From positions 6,477 to 70,476 of the forward strand of contig MNCI01025195.1 in NCBI GenBank assembly GCA_015680685.1: a stretch of DNA of 64,000 nucleotides, read 5' to 3'. The notes below the pieces were generated by a model. That model saw only the letters and a list, made by a program, of their open reading frames with translations, was not told where the DNA came from and made no database searches. This DNA comes from Gnetum montanum (taxonomy: Eukaryota; Streptophyta; Gnetopsida; Gnetales; Gnetaceae). Below are positions 10,251 to 23,380 of this stretch, piece after piece (position 1 is the first letter of the stretch; every line of letters starts with the position of its first letter). A program made the translations under genes and the position numbers.

Positions 10251-11085
10251 TGATGAATAATAGGTACTCCCTACACCCAACTATATGAATCACAAGTGTT
10301 CATGTGCAATCTAATCAAATTCCGTGTATGGAACTAGTGTGGTATCTAGATTATTAAACATTGACCATAGGTCACTATCTTCTGACTTGGACTAGTGGTA
10401 GCTTTATGATGTAAGGTTTAGTCCAAAGTGAGGCATATGATTATTGATGTTTTTGTGGCCTTAAAATAATCTTAGAAATACTATAGAAGTTAATTATTTA
10501 ATCTAATCAATAAGAAAATAAATTCTAAACTAGCCTAAGGATGATGAGTGTCCATTCCCAAATTGTCGTACATGTCTTGAACTCACATATGCATCACTGG
10601 GATTACCAAGAATTATGCTACTGGGAAAACCAAGTAATAACATTACTGGGATTACCAAGTGAACACATGTTTATGCTTGAAACTAGTCATGCTCATTTCA
10701 TTGATTGATTAACATGCATGGAAATGTAAATATTACTATATTTCGAGTGCTGCAAATAGGTTTAAGAATCTCATCTTTGTTATTGTAACGTCAAGGTATT
10801 CAGGTACATTGATGCTCAAATAAGGATCTTTACAATCCTTGAAGTCCTAGTATGGGCACTTAGAAAATATTCTAACCCTTTCAAAAACAAACTGCAGGAG
10901 TTTGGCTACACTACTAACTCTATGATGCCATAAATGTGGTGGGTATGTGCATTTATATAAGTAAAGACAAACACTACGTTGATGCATATGCATCAATGCA
11001 TCAACTCATGGATTGATGAAAATGCATTGATGCATCAACTCATGGGTTAACAAGAATGCATCGATGCATGCTTGTCAACATAATT
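10251..11085 (-). repeat. Type b LTR, left end of E2 (3' LTR or recombined solo LTR)
   Basis: The left border TGATGAATAATAGGTAC begins at 10251, after GGCTT. The LTR is clearly closer to the solo LTR at 34697 than to the E2 5' LTR at 22544. Its right border is blurred: similarity to the solo LTR stops near 11079, and the expected TCATCA plus polypurine tract is missing. It may be the 3' LTR of E2 after a deletion, or a separate insertion fused to E2 by recombination. Confidence 0.7.
10952..10996 (-). promoter_or_regulatory. Type b LTR promoter: TATA plus TGATGCAT palindrome
   Basis: TATATAAA (minus, 10952-10959) lies 19 bp from the perfect 18-bp palindrome TTGATGCATATGCATCAA (10979-10996). 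Further degenerate copies of GCATCAATGCATCAAC follow up to about 11075. Confidence 0.7.
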
Positions 11086-11339
11086 ACATTGTCCATCCAT
11101 GGAATATGATCTAGTTACATGTGAGCACTTGTGAATTGTATGGTAGAGTGTTGGATGCTCCACTGCTCTTCAGTATGGAATTATTTATTGACTAATGCTA
11201 ACCAACTAACTCTAAGTGCCGAATTATATGGAATTCCAACAATTACAAAAATGGATATCTTTGACAATAAAATTAGACACCCTTATAAAAAGAACAACAG
11301 GAACCCTTTGGTTGCCAAAGATGAGATGAAAATCAGATA
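11086..11339. other. Unassigned junction sequence
   Basis: There is an open frame on the plus strand (11131-11340) without recognisable motifs. In E1 the equivalent position holds the 3' untranslated end and the polypurine tract, but neither is seen here. It is most simply a degraded or rearranged 3' end of E2. Confidence 0.35.
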
Positions 11340-14190
11340 GGGCTAGGAGGTGGAGGCTCCTAGGGTGTTGAAGGACCTTTGCCAAGTGCTGGCACTCATG
11401 GTAGTGGTAGTGGCTAAGGCTAAGGCTATTCTACTCTGGTTACTACTTTTGGTGAAATACATAAAGAATCTATAAATGATTTCATATTCTCCTCCTTACT
11501 CTACAGGTTGTACACAATCCATGCAACTTTGCTAGTGTGGGCTATTACGAGGACATCCCATGGATAGGACATTACTAGGAATAAATTCCTAACATTGATA
11601 AACCACATTGTGAATTATTTCCATTCGACATTAAACATCTTTGCTAGGTTTTGCAACTCATGGTAGTTTTTCATATGTATGGCCAAGTTCTTAGCAACTG
11701 CTTGTTAATCTTTGAAATGACTCCTAAGAACTTTAAGCTTTATGTTGGCTATCTTCAACTTTTTCTTGGCCTCTTTGTGATGCTTGAATTCATCCTTGTA
11801 AAGGAAGTGTAAGCTTGTCATCTAGTTTTCAAGCTCCTTCCTTGGCCTCCTTGCTATCAGCATCACCAAGTTTGCATATTAGAGGTAAGCTCCATGTACT
11901 CCATCATCTCCTCTATTAATAACTCCTTTAGGCAATTATTTACTTTTTTGTAGGTATTCAAGCTATCAAAGATCAATTATCATACATCATCTCTTTGTTG
12001 AAGTTGTTGTAGGGCCTTATTCATCTTCACCATAGGTAGTAGAATTTCCTTTTCATTAACTTCCTTGAGGAAACTTACCTAGTGCCTATAATGATTTTTT
12101 CCCTTTCAAATTTTAGGACCTCATTTTTCCAACTAGCTACCACAATGATTGTCTTTAGGTGAAGTTCAAAAACTCTCTTCATAGAGAGATTATGATTTTC
12201 AACTACCAACCTCCTCAAATCCAAGTTCATCTTAGTAAGCTTCTCCTGCTGTTGTCTCTCAAATTTGACCATTTGATCTTTTTTCTCATCAACATTATGA
12301 AGGTGGTGAATGTCCTTTATGAGGACCAAGTTCTCCTTGTAGACTTGCACCAAGTCCTTATTGATATTAATGGGAAGAGCTTCTGATAAGGAGAAATTGA
12401 AGATCATCATATCCTTATCATTCCTAGCCTCCCTTAGTTTATGTTGAAGCTTTAGAAAAGCTTCATCTCTTGAGATGGCTTGGTTAGGAATAGGAAGGTT
12501 AGTAAGGCTGGCTCTTAATTCCTCAACCTTAGTAGCCAACTAATGATTCTTGATGTAGTTTCCTTTAGTTGAATGTTAGCAATGATGAGGTTGTCCTTTA
12601 TCTCAAGTAGATCTAACTAGGCAACAATAATTTCTTCTTGGAGATCAAAGATCATTGAAAGTGGTTGCCTAATTCCCACTAGTTGGTCTAATACCTCCTC
12701 ATGTTGGGCTGCACTCAATCACTCACTTCTTGCTCCTATGAAAGCATGTACATCTCTAAGTGAAACTATATTATTCATGTCCACTGTAGGAGAGTTAAAT
12801 GTTTTGACCACTTTATCTACCACCACTTTTGATATTTTTTCCTACTCTTGATGCTACATCACCAGGATAGTAGCCCTCTCACCTTCCTCTAGGCACACCG
12901 AGAAAGTTGCAATGTTCCTAGAAAATTCTGGAACTCTTTCTATCCAAGGATAGACACCATAACTTCTTGGAAACTTATATACATTCTTGTGGGCTCTTAC
13001 TTGAATTGGGTTGAAAACAATAGGGTGGTCTTTTCTAGCTAGCTGATTATTCTTGTAACTTCATTGAGATAGCTTAATGTTGATTGATAGACCGATGGAT
13101 CCCCACCACTTACCTCTCCTTGTTGTTATTGCAACAACTATTCATAACCTTTTTTCATATGTTCAATAGCTACACAGGCATTTGGTGTTGTCTCACTGAT
13201 AGGTGGTTGTGGTGGCTACTCCTCTAGCATCTTGGTAGCTACTTGTTCTTCATCATCTCCTATGAGGTTGTGGTAGGAGCATGATGGAGTGTGTTATTGG
13301 CATGCCAAGTTATACCTACCCTTTTGCAAAGTTTGTGAATTAGGCATGAGAAGGGGAGTGACTTCCTTCCTTGCTTGTTCTCTTTAAATCATTTCTCAAT
13401 CTTGAGGAAGATGAGTTGAGGGAGGTTAATAAAGAACTTACCGCTTAGAGTAGTGCATGCATGGATAGAAAAGATAGTCACCTTACTAGGCCTTATTATT
13501 GTTTTCATGGGATACACTACTATCTTGAAATAAGCTTTCTCTACCTTAGTGAGTGCATTTTAGTCCTTATAATTCACTTCATAGCATTGTTGGACCCATT
13601 CATTTTTTGCATTTGGATTCACTTGAGTTGAAATTTTTGCCAAATTTTCAACTATGTTGGACAAGTCGAGGGCCTTCACAATGGCCTCAATTATGTGGGA
13701 GATGCTTATGTCCTTTATCTTCATGGTGGTGTCTCCCTATCAGTTGTTCCAAAAGAGATAGATTTCTTTCATGTACCACTCTCCACGAGAAGAGAGAATG
13801 GACCACAATGGACATCCTTGTAATTTTGTGTAGACTTCCTCTAGCACTAATTCCAAGAAGGCACAAAAGTTAAGTTCTTAAAGAACCAAACTTTGGACCT
13901 CCTTGGAACAAATTCATTTTAGGTAGGCCTTGGTCAATGTGACCTCCAAATTAAGCCTAGGATTTGGTGTCTCATCCTACCACAACTAGTTGGTCTCTAT
14001 AGTGGGAATCTTATAGATAGATTCCACTTTAGGCTCCTCTCAAAGAGAACTTGTTGCATAGGTTTTAAATTCTTGTTTTTAGGGTTATTATGGATATTGG
14101 CTCCTTCCTCCTCTTAGTCACTTCTCCCTAGGTTGGGATGGTCCTTCTCCTTATAGTCCCCTCTTTAGCATCATCTGTGACCATAGACAT
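11340..14190 (-). pseudogene. E2 3' ORF: Transposase_32/ATHILA ORF-1-like domain plus coiled coil
   Basis: The minus-strand ATG at 14190 starts a broken reading frame. From about 13750 to 13300 it encodes a counterpart of the E1 domain: ISISHIIEAI aligns with IDFSTKAI, YFKIVVYPM with YLKIGAYHIFPT, and FSCLIHKLCKRVGI with FPCLIRKLCKCAGI. A variable linker follows. The longest open stretch (12539-12075) is rich in Lys, Glu, Leu and Asn with a coiled-coil look. Stops and frameshifts are frequent. Conservation of domain order between two subfamilies that differ in LTR type argues that this was a real, selected ORF of the family. No membrane segment is seen. It lies downstream of its own TATA-like element at 14608. 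Confidence 0.7.
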
Positions 14191-14607
14191 AACTAAGGAT
14201 TAGTATTTAATGTGTAAATTTTAATGCTCTTAATACCTTTATTCTTTTGGATAAGTTACACTTACTTTAGTTGTGATCATGGAAAATTTATTATTTTATT
14301 CATTTAGCTACCTGAGTTAGTTAATGAGGTTTAACTTACTATGGATAAGTGATTTTTAATATTATCTTATTAATTAAACATTTCAAAGTTAGAAAATTTT
14401 CAAAAAAACTTTCCATCATAAACCATGTGTTTGTGGCCTCCATGAAGTAAAGCTCACCTTTGGCAGCTTGGGGATTGAAGAACAAGTTGAAATGGACAAG
14501 TAGTGTGCAAGTTATAGTGCTTGGAAGGTGCTATGGGCTTAGAAAAATGCAAAAAGGTCCCCTAGTGTTGTGAAGAAAATGTGCAAAAATGGCTAAGTGT
14601 GGTAACA

Positions 14608-14705
14608 TAGTTATAGTTTTTTGTGTTATGTCAAGGAGGATGCATTAATGCATTAGGTTGCATCGATAAGGATGCATTGACAAGGATTCATTGATGTAGC
14701 CTATT
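14608..14705 (-). promoter_or_regulatory. E2 internal promoter: type b palindromes plus TATA-like box
   Basis: On the minus strand TATAACTA (14608-14615) follows, after 24 bp, the perfect palindrome ATGCATTAATGCAT (14640-14653). Further type b half-sites (GCATCGATAAGGATGCATTG, ATTCATTGATG) run to about 14697. The sequence around TATA (AAAACTATAACTATG) matches the E1 internal TATA (AAAACTATAAATATG), and both are followed by an AGGGGA...CTTTTT block. The upstream palindrome, however, is the type of E2's own LTR and not that of E1. TATA has one change from consensus in this copy. Confidence 0.58.
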
Positions 14706-14719
14706 GAAGCAAATTTTGA

Positions 14720-16095
14720 CATTTAAAAACTAAGTGTTGGGGAAGAGTTTGGTGATGAAATTGAAGTCTAGAGAAAGCTAGAAAAGCCTAGAATAGGGAT
14801 ACATTATTATAGAGGGATTGAAATGGAGTTGGAAAAGGAGATTTTGAGAAAATTTTATTGTCAAGAAGTGAAAAAATTGGATGTTCTAAGGTGGAAAATA
14901 ATGGTTCTGAAGGAAAAACGACCAAGGGATAGGAAGTTTAACCATCCATACCAAGGGTATGCAAGTGAATCCTTCTCATAGTAGGCTCATGATATTAATG
15001 CCCTTACATGCCCTCATACTTGGGAGTCTATAGGCACAAGGATGATTAATGGCCATGGATTATTAAAAATCAAATCACCCAACAAATCACCTAAAGACTT
15101 AAGACATATAAAAATGGACTCATTGATTAATCATGATAATAGGTAGTGAGGTGATAGATGGGCAGAATTGATAATGAGAGAGAGTCTGTGGAATGGAGTT
15201 TCTCATCCTAGTCACATGAAGTCCTTTATGGAGTGTGTGATTAAGGTGACTTGATATTGTCCCATCCTTAGTTGGAATCAAGTCCATCCACTTCTTATGA
15301 CTTTTGCATTGGCACACTTGGACCATTCAATCCCTAGAGTTCATGAACATCACCAAAGATCACCCACCATTCCAGATAATGAAGAAAAGAGAAGTAGAAA
15401 TTTAAAAGAGCCTTAGTTAAAGGGGTACCTTTAGGCATGGGTAACATGTATTTCTAGCCCCATAACCAATGCTTATAGCCCATGATTTCATCTAAGGGAT
15501 GTGATTTGAATTCCCATGTGTTTTGTTTCTTCATGAAAACCACACCATGCAAAGACATTGCTTCCTATTATTGGTCGATGCTAGGAATGGTGAGGAATCA
15601 ATGAGAATACCCATAAAACTCTAGATGATATGTAGGTAAAAAAGGTGATAAGTCCCCTTGAAGCCACATGCTTTTCAATTCCATTTGATTCATTTCAAGT
15701 CTAGAAAGTACTGAGGTCATAGGTTCTTTATAAGTTACTATTAAGAAAGGACCTCATGTTTTCAAAATGAGAGAATACCATGGAGTGGAGTCAAATGGGT
15801 GGATGATGTAATCTCACTTCTTGATAACATGAGAAAAACTAATTCCCCAGTAATTGATGTCAGAATTCAATGATGAAATCCAATCATTAAGCATTCAATT
15901 TAATCAATATCATTTAATGAATCACCATGAATTAGTAGACATATTCAACACCAAAGTCCTAATGGAAATAAAGAAGAAAAGAACATGTAAGAAAATCAAA
16001 ATAACTAAAAAAAATATAAGAAATTACAAAATATCCCAAAAAATGAAAAATGTATAAAGAATGATGTAAAACAAAAAAGTTGAAAAAGTAAGGAG
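14720..16095 (-). other. E2 non-coding spacer between pol and internal promoter
   Basis: A run rich in A on the plus strand (15960-16080) is the counterpart of the T-rich post-pol stretches of E1 and E3. No conserved reading frame is seen; the open frames at 15120-15326 and 15854-16057 have no recognisable domain. Confidence 0.55.
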
Positions 16096-16099
16096 TTAC

Positions 16100-19000
16100 T
16101 ATAGGATGTTAGCATGGATGGCCATCTCCCCCACAACTGAGTTGAAAGGGAGAGATCCGAAAGATCAAGCATGCTTGGTCATCAATTGAGATATTATTAC
16201 CACTAGTTATTCTTGTCTTTAAGAAAGGTTTATTTGTTACATGTTAACCAATAATCTATTGTTTGGGCTAGTAGGATGGTAGATCATCATGATCATAGAG
16301 GGAAATGTTTCCTGTATAATGTAAGACCCATTCCATATCATTTGAAATTTCATATGTTAAGGTACATGCATGGGGTTCTAGTAGAGCACCTTATCTCCTA
16401 GTTAAAATTTGAATTTTTGTATTCTAAGGTCATGGAATTGCTTGTTGTGTGCCTTGTGCACTTCATTCAATGATAAGGCCACTAATCTATTTTCATCTAG
16501 CATGTTGAGGTTCATCAATCTTTTTCTTTTGACTACACTTAGATCTAGGTTAAGGTCATAGGCTATTGAAGGTGTATGGGTCTCGGTTTGGATGGGAAGA
16601 GTTGGGAGTTTCCTATACACTATCTCATAGGGAGAATACTTGATATGAAGTTTCCATGTTGAATGATAAGCCCAAATAGCATCATTCAGTTTACTTCTCT
16701 AGTCCTTTCTATATTTACTAACTATGTGTGTTAGTATTTTGGTGATTTCCCTATTCATGACCTTAGCTTGATCATTAGCTTGAAGTGGTATGGAGTTAGT
16801 TTATGATAAACCCCCAAGCATTGCATGAGCTTTTGAAAAGTGGCACCAGTAAATTATGTTCCATTATCTATAACTAGTACCAATGGCATACCAAACTTAT
16901 TTACAACATTTTGTTGTACAAATCATGGTACTGTAGAAGATGAACAATAGGTGATGGAAATGGCTTTATCTCACTTGGTATAATACTCAACTACAAGAAT
17001 GATGTATTCCATTCCATTTAACATAGGATTGATGGGCCCCATGAAGTTAATCCCCCAAATATTGAAAGGCTCCAATACTTGAATCCACTATTGAGACCCT
17101 TCCATTTGCATGGTCATCACTCCATCATGTTGGCATCTATTATAGGAATGAAAGGAGTGATGGGAATTTTTTAAGACTATGGTCCAAAAATACCCTTTCC
17201 TAAGCATATTAATGTCCATCCTCCTCCCAACATAGTGTTCCCTATAATGGCTTTCATGTGCATCCTAGAGGGATCAAAGTTGATCTACATCAAGAACACA
17301 TCATCATAATAGGCCATCTATGCAACTCTTATAGAGGCTACCTTTGATTTCCATGAAGTTCTTAGCTTGATGAAGAAATTGTTATTTCTTCTCGTTGTCC
17401 CACTCCTATGGCATCTCCTATGTGAGTAGATAGGAGAGGATGTGATCATACCAGTTCATTTCTTTGGGATCATTAATAGCACCATCAAACAAAAGTTCAT
17501 CAGGAAATTGATCAAATGGTAGGCCTTGATCCTCTTTATTATCACATTTCACTTCAGACAAGTAGTCAGTAACCACATTCTCAATCCCTTTTTAGTCAAT
17601 CATCATTAACTCAAACTCTTGAAGGATTACCAATCATCATATGATATGAGAGCTCACTATTGCTTTATTCATCAAGAACTAGATAGCACTATGGTTGGTA
17701 TGCATAAAAACTTGGTATCTAACCACATAGTACCTAAATTTCTCTAAGGTATACACCATTAGTATGAGCTCCTTTTTAGTTGTGGTGTAGTTTAATTATG
17801 CATCCACAATGCTCCTGCTTGCATAGTGGATGTAGTATGGATGTTTTTGATCATCAAATTATGTAAGCATGGCTTCTAAAGCATAATTTTACTCATTGGT
17901 AATGATGTGAAATGGCATAAACTAGTTTTGTAGTCATAGGATTGGAGTTTCTATGAGTTTCTACTTTAATTGTTGGAATGCATTCCTACATTCTGTGATC
18001 TAGATGAATGTTACATCTTTCTTTGTAAGCTCCACCAATGGTTTGGTAATCTTTGAGAAGCTTTTAATGAAGTGTCTATAGTAACTGGTGTGGCCAAGGA
18101 ATGACCTTACATCTTTTACTATTCGTGGTTAACTAGTTATTTCTTGGATTTCCCATACTTTCTTTGGATCTACCTCAATCCCTTTTCTTCAAATGCTATG
18201 CCTCAAGATAATGTCCTCTTTGACCATCAAATGGCTCTTCTACCAATTGAGCCTCAAATTTGTCTCCACATATCATTGAACAACTTGCTCAAATGTAGCC
18301 CCATAGGTAAAGAAATCATCCATGAAGACCTCTATCCCACTATCAATCTGTTGTTGAAAGATGCTTATGATCAACTGTTGAAATATAGTGGGAGCATTGC
18401 ATAGGCCAAAGGGCATCTTTTTATATGCAAAATTTTCCTAATGATTCATGAATGTAGTCATGGACTATTCCTCTAGTGCAATTTGGATGTGGTTATAACC
18501 ACTATAACCATTTAGAAAGCTATAGTAACAATCCCCCACAATGGTATCCAATACCTAGTCCACAAATGACAATGAGAAATGGTCTTTGTAAGTTGCCATA
18601 TTCAATAGCAAAAATTCTATATAGACTCTCCACTTTTTTCCTTTATTTGATACACTAACAAGTGGTCTAGCCCTCTCATTAGCTATAATTGGATAGATGA
18701 ATGCTACTTTGAGGAGTTGTTCAATCTTCTCTTTCACAATTTGCTTAAGTTTTAGGTTTAATTGTCTTTGTGGCTACCTTTTTGGTTTAATGGAGAAGTC
18801 TATGTAGATTTTATGCTAGCATATCCAAGGATCAATCCCTATTAACTCATGATATGATAAGGAAAATAATATTGGCCATTTATTCATAACTTTCAACAAA
18901 TTTTTCTAGTTTCAAAGCAAGTGTGGCATTGATAATTAGTAGCTTTCTATTATTGAGAAATGCATATTCCATTCATATCAGTAGAGCCTTTAACTCAAGG

Positions 19001-19800
19001 GGCTGTTGCTTAAAAGTCTTAGGGATCTCCAACTTTCCCCAATCTATTTTACTTTGTGCATCAGAGAGTTAGTAATGTAGCTGTTTCAATTTATTCATGC
19101 TTTCAACATAGGAGCTAGAGGGGCTCTTAGTTGGTTCCATGCACATTGTTGATCCAGACTTATTATTTGTTATCAACCACTAGGGCCCCTCTTATTTACT
19201 GCCTACTATGTACATGCACCTTTGAATATTTGTAGTTTCTACATAGTGATTACATGTTTGAAGTGATGTGCCTTTGATGGTCCACAGTCTCTACATGCAA
19301 TTGCACCTTGTGCCACAACTTGTGAGGCATGGAACTCTCTTCTTCTCTATGTTTCTAAATTTATTTTCCTTGGAAATCTCCAAGGAAAGGTCTTGAATCC
19401 CCATTCTTGCATCAATGCTACTTAAGCATGTTATTCCCATGATGATAGGAAAGTTCCCCTTGTAATTCTCCATATGGATCACTAGAAAATTGGCAAGGTA
19501 GGACCACCCATAAATGGTGGTGATAATGTCCTCCACTAATCTTAAAGAAATAGTGATGGACTGGTATGCTAGCTCTAGTTTGATGTTGCTCTTTTTCAGA
19601 GAAAGCAAGCTATAGGCTTTGTATATCTCTTGAGAAATTTAATTAACTACAAAACCTAAATTCATAAGAGCTTTTCATAGTTCATTTTTAGTGATCTTTA
19701 AGTAAATGAAAGGACTCCTAGGATCAGATTTCTTCATAGGAAGATGATTAAGCTTGATCCAATCTTTGACCGCATGGTTCAACATGACAATATGCAATTG
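16100..19800 (-). pseudogene. E2 pol: protease, RT, RNase H, integrase (degraded)
   Basis: Order on the minus strand is protease, reverse transcriptase, RNase H, integrase, the Ty3/gypsy order. The protease motif near 19680 reads MNLGFVVN, where D-[ST/L]-G is expected. The RT has RVYIEFLLLNMATYKDHF (about 18630) and the catalytic FMDD at 18315-18326, in the context VFMDDFF typical of Athila/Tat elements. The integrase core shows WGINFMG near 17040, where the first catalytic Asp has become Asn. The C-terminal part (16620-16402) aligns with E3 47320-47480, and the end near 16100 matches the E3 pol end (GDGHLC). Many stops make it inactive. Confidence 0.82.
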
Positions 19801-22399
19801 GGACCATTTTTGTTTGAAGGATGCTTGATATGGATTTCAAAGGTTAAAGTGGTAGGGTCCACAACCACAAGTGTTTGAGAGGGCTTCATGAGATTGTTGG
19901 TTCTAAAAAATGACCTCTTACAAGACTTGGGGTCATGACCACTTGGCTAAGAAGCTAATTGTAAATTTACTACCCTCGTGACATTTCTTTACTATGGCTA
20001 GGTAGGTATTTCACCCTGAAAAAATGGAGCAGGTGGAAAAAGTGTGGTTGTGGTGGTGCAAGGGTGGATGAGTGTGGAGGAGGATAAAAAACATTGAGAC
20101 TTCCACCTTGGAGAACATGCATAGTAGTACTCTAGAGGGTAATAGTGATGTGGGAAGGAAGCATGACTAGAGGAATCATGTGGAGATACTAGTTACTAAA
20201 CATAGTAACCATAGGGATCTAATTGATGATAAGGGTTATACTACCTTGGAGCTGACATCCCCCATGATTGTGGATGTTGCTACTAATAGTATTATTCCTA
20301 AGGTTGAGGTGATGCTCCACTTGGGTAGTAAGCTTGTTGGTGGAATTATTGCTGATAGTTGCCTCGTGGATAAGGAAACCTTTTGGGTGCTTGCCATTTT
20401 ATCAATCTAGGATTTAAAGTGTACATTCCAAATTCTTGTAGTGTGTCAATATTGGAAAACATCCCTTAGGATGTTCATATTGGCAAATGTCACACATCCA
20501 TCATCATTAGTTTCTGAATCTACAACATCCTCTATTGCTGCAACTTTACCCTTATCCTTGTGATATCCCTGTTCAACATCCTTCTTCTTCCTTGATTCAC
20601 AACTACTACCTCCTTGATCTCTACATTCCTCTATAATCTTCAAAGTATTTTGGAACTTCTCATCCAAGGAGTCTCACATCTTTCCCACCTTAGCTAATAG
20701 TTTAGTAATATATTTTTTTATTAGCAAGGTTTTCCTATACATCACTTCATTAAGTAGTGTCTTTTCCTAACCTTCATAGAAACAGAATTTCCTCTTGTGA
20801 ATGGAGTGGTTTCTGTTATACTTCTCCACCACACTTTTCTATTTCTTCAGCTCTACTTCCTCTTTGGCCACCTAATTTATGAGCCTTTGAATATGATGGA
20901 TCCTTAGCTCAAAAAGTCTTCCTTAGGCATAGACCCCAAGGGTTCTCCTTATCTCACTTCTAAGCCCATCTATGATATGGCATAGTTGATTCTATGGGGA
21001 GTAACCATGGCCTAGGCATTAGTGTAACAAAGAGTAGTACCTACCTAGGGTTGCATCCAAGGAATCATGATTGCCTTGTTTCTAACCTTGGATTTTCCTT
21101 TACAAGTTGGATAATTTGGAGTACGTTTGATACTTGTCATTGAATAGCTCCAACATTGTACTCCATCAACAAATAGACTCTAGTTTTAAGGACTAATACC
21201 AATTTTCAGCTTCCTTAATAACTATCTTTGGGAATAGTTTTAAGTTTTGTCATTCATTTTCAAAATTTTGCAAGGCATAGACATCATGGAAGGCTTGCAG
21301 ATGGTTTTGTGGATCTAAGTTATATCCCCCCTTAAATTTGGGGATATTGTTCATATCTAGCGATTTGATGCAATTATCCTTCAAGTGCCTAGTAGGGATG
21401 TTGACAGCCTCTAAAATATTTAGCATGTTTCTCGTAGCTAGTTGAGGCTCATCGTAGTCATAATGATCTTTGTGACCTTTATCATGGCCATGGTGCCTAT
21501 GATGAGTCCTATTATGCCTTTTCTCTAGGTGGTTCTCCTCCCCTTACTGCTATTCCTACCCTTGCTCTTGTCATAGTGGGATCTATGATCATCCATATCC
21601 TACCATCCATCACCATCTTGATCCTTGTTGTTTTTTTTGTTTCCTTGACCTCTACTTCTTCTATTGAAGTTGGAAGAGAAAGTTGATGAGGATGATGAAG
21701 AGGATGAAGAAGAAGGAGAATCAACACTAGAGTGGTGCCTATAAGATCTCTTCTTCAATTCCTAGCCTTTGCCTAGTTTATAGCTTTATCTTGGTGCTTA
21801 TCATTATTCTTGCCTTTGGGTGATTGACTGTATCTTCCATCTTTCAAGGTTCCTTTTTCTTGAGACTTATTCTTTCCATCACCAAGATTGTCTACAATTG
21901 ATTACAACTATTGGTTAAGGGTCTCCCCATCAAAGAAAGGGGGAAAATCTATGTATTGGAAAGCTTTTGAAAAGAAGTCCACATTGTCTTTGTGTTATTT
22001 CAAGAATAAGTGGGTAGAGAGCCTCTTGCCTTTTGAAGCCTTATAACATGATTCTGTTTTCCAATCTTTCCTCCATTAGGCATCTATTGGATGATAGGGC
22101 CTATAAAGTGGATCTTGGACTTCATATTCTAAATTAAGTTTAGTGATGCCATAATAGATCAGATTGTTCATTAGCATTGTAGGCATTAATTGATTGAGAA
22201 GCAACACAATGTTGTCCTCCATATCCCTCCAATGAAGTTGTTCATCCCTATGTAGGATGAAGCTGAAGTCTAGCATGTAGGGATTAGGATGAGTGTAGAA
22301 AACATAGAACTATTGGGATATATATGTTTTAGGAATCTCCTATTTTTAGTTGGTTCCACCATTATGTGGTGGAGATTTGTGCCTATGAGAAGAAGGCAT
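19801..22399 (-). pseudogene. E2 gag, degraded
   Basis: The minus-strand ATG at 22399 matches the start of other copies. The N-terminal block FSFILHRDEQLHWRDME (22270-22215) is the family's conserved Gag start. A His/Asp/Ser-rich stretch covers about 21750-21450, followed by the Retrotrans_gag core (about 21400-20900). The zinc knuckle CDICQYEHPKGC is at 20494-20459. A Pro/Gln-rich linker leads to the protease. The gene is broken by numerous stops. Confidence 0.8.
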
Positions 22400-22523
22400 A
22401 CTAGTTTTGTTTAAAATAGTGTTCTTTTTATTTTTATATTTGTAATGATTTTTCATTTATGATTTTTATAATGTCTTTGTAGGATACAATATTTTTCCTA
22501 TTTAGTGCACTCAACTAGACTAA

Positions 22524-22543
22524 GTCCCTTGCAATGGTGCCAA
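22524..22543 (-). other. E2 primer binding site (tRNA-Asp type)
   Basis: Minus-strand TTGGCACCATTGCAAGGGAC follows the LTR end directly. The differences from the tRNA-Asp complement are transitions of the G-to-A type plus C-to-A at one site. Confidence 0.8.
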
Positions 22544-23380
22544 TGATGAGTAGCAAGTAGTCCCTTCACTCAACCATATCAATCACAAGAATTCACTAGT
22601 GATTTGATCAAATTTCATGGATTTAGCCCCTAGGTGTATCGATAGACAAAGATACTTTCATGAGAGTTATGATCATTATCTTCTTGGCTTCACTTGTGAA
22701 AGCTCATTTGTATGGTTAAGTGTAAGCTAAGGCACATGATAGTTGTCCATATTTTTATATTTTATTTATTTATTCTAAGTATGAAATAAAAATGATTAAT
22801 TAAAAATTAATCTAACTAGCCTAACATAAGCATCTAAGCACACTTTCCATTTTCATCCTGAACTCATCTTAACAATACTAGGTTACCAAGAGTTTATAGT
22901 TGGGTGTACTAAATAATCATTGCTAGGATTACCAGGAATTAATCAGCATGTTTGAAGTGGTTGTACTTATGTGTTTGTTATTAAGTTTATTAATTAACTA
23001 AGTACATGAATGTAAAGTGCATGAAAATAAACATTAATCTCTTCTATGTGCTACAAGGAGTTCCAAGAATATCATCTTTATTATTGTCACATCAAAGTGT
23101 CTAGGTATCATGATGCTTAAATAAAGAATCATACAATCCTTAAAGTCCTACTATGGGTACTTAGAAAATATTTTAGCTTTAGGCTAAGAAAACTGCAAAA
23201 CCTCAACTATGTTATTGACTTAACATGCAATAAATGCAATAGGTATGCAAATTTATATAGGCATGACATGATACTATCTCATGCATCAAACTATGCATTG
23301 ACGAGGTTGTGTCAATAAGGCTACATTGATGGGGCATGTCAACGCATGCTTGTTGGTGTAGCTAGTCAAATGATTCATCA
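22544..23380 (-). repeat. E2 5' LTR, type b
   Basis: An 837-bp LTR from TGATGAATCATTTGAC (minus, at 23380) to the terminal CATCA at 22544. TATA-like ATTTATATAG is at 23251-23260 and degenerate type b boxes (ATGCATCAAACTATGCATTG and others) lie at 23280-23350, about 20 bp further upstream of transcription. The bases to the right, CCTTC, do not match GGCTT at the left border of E2. Confidence 0.83.
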
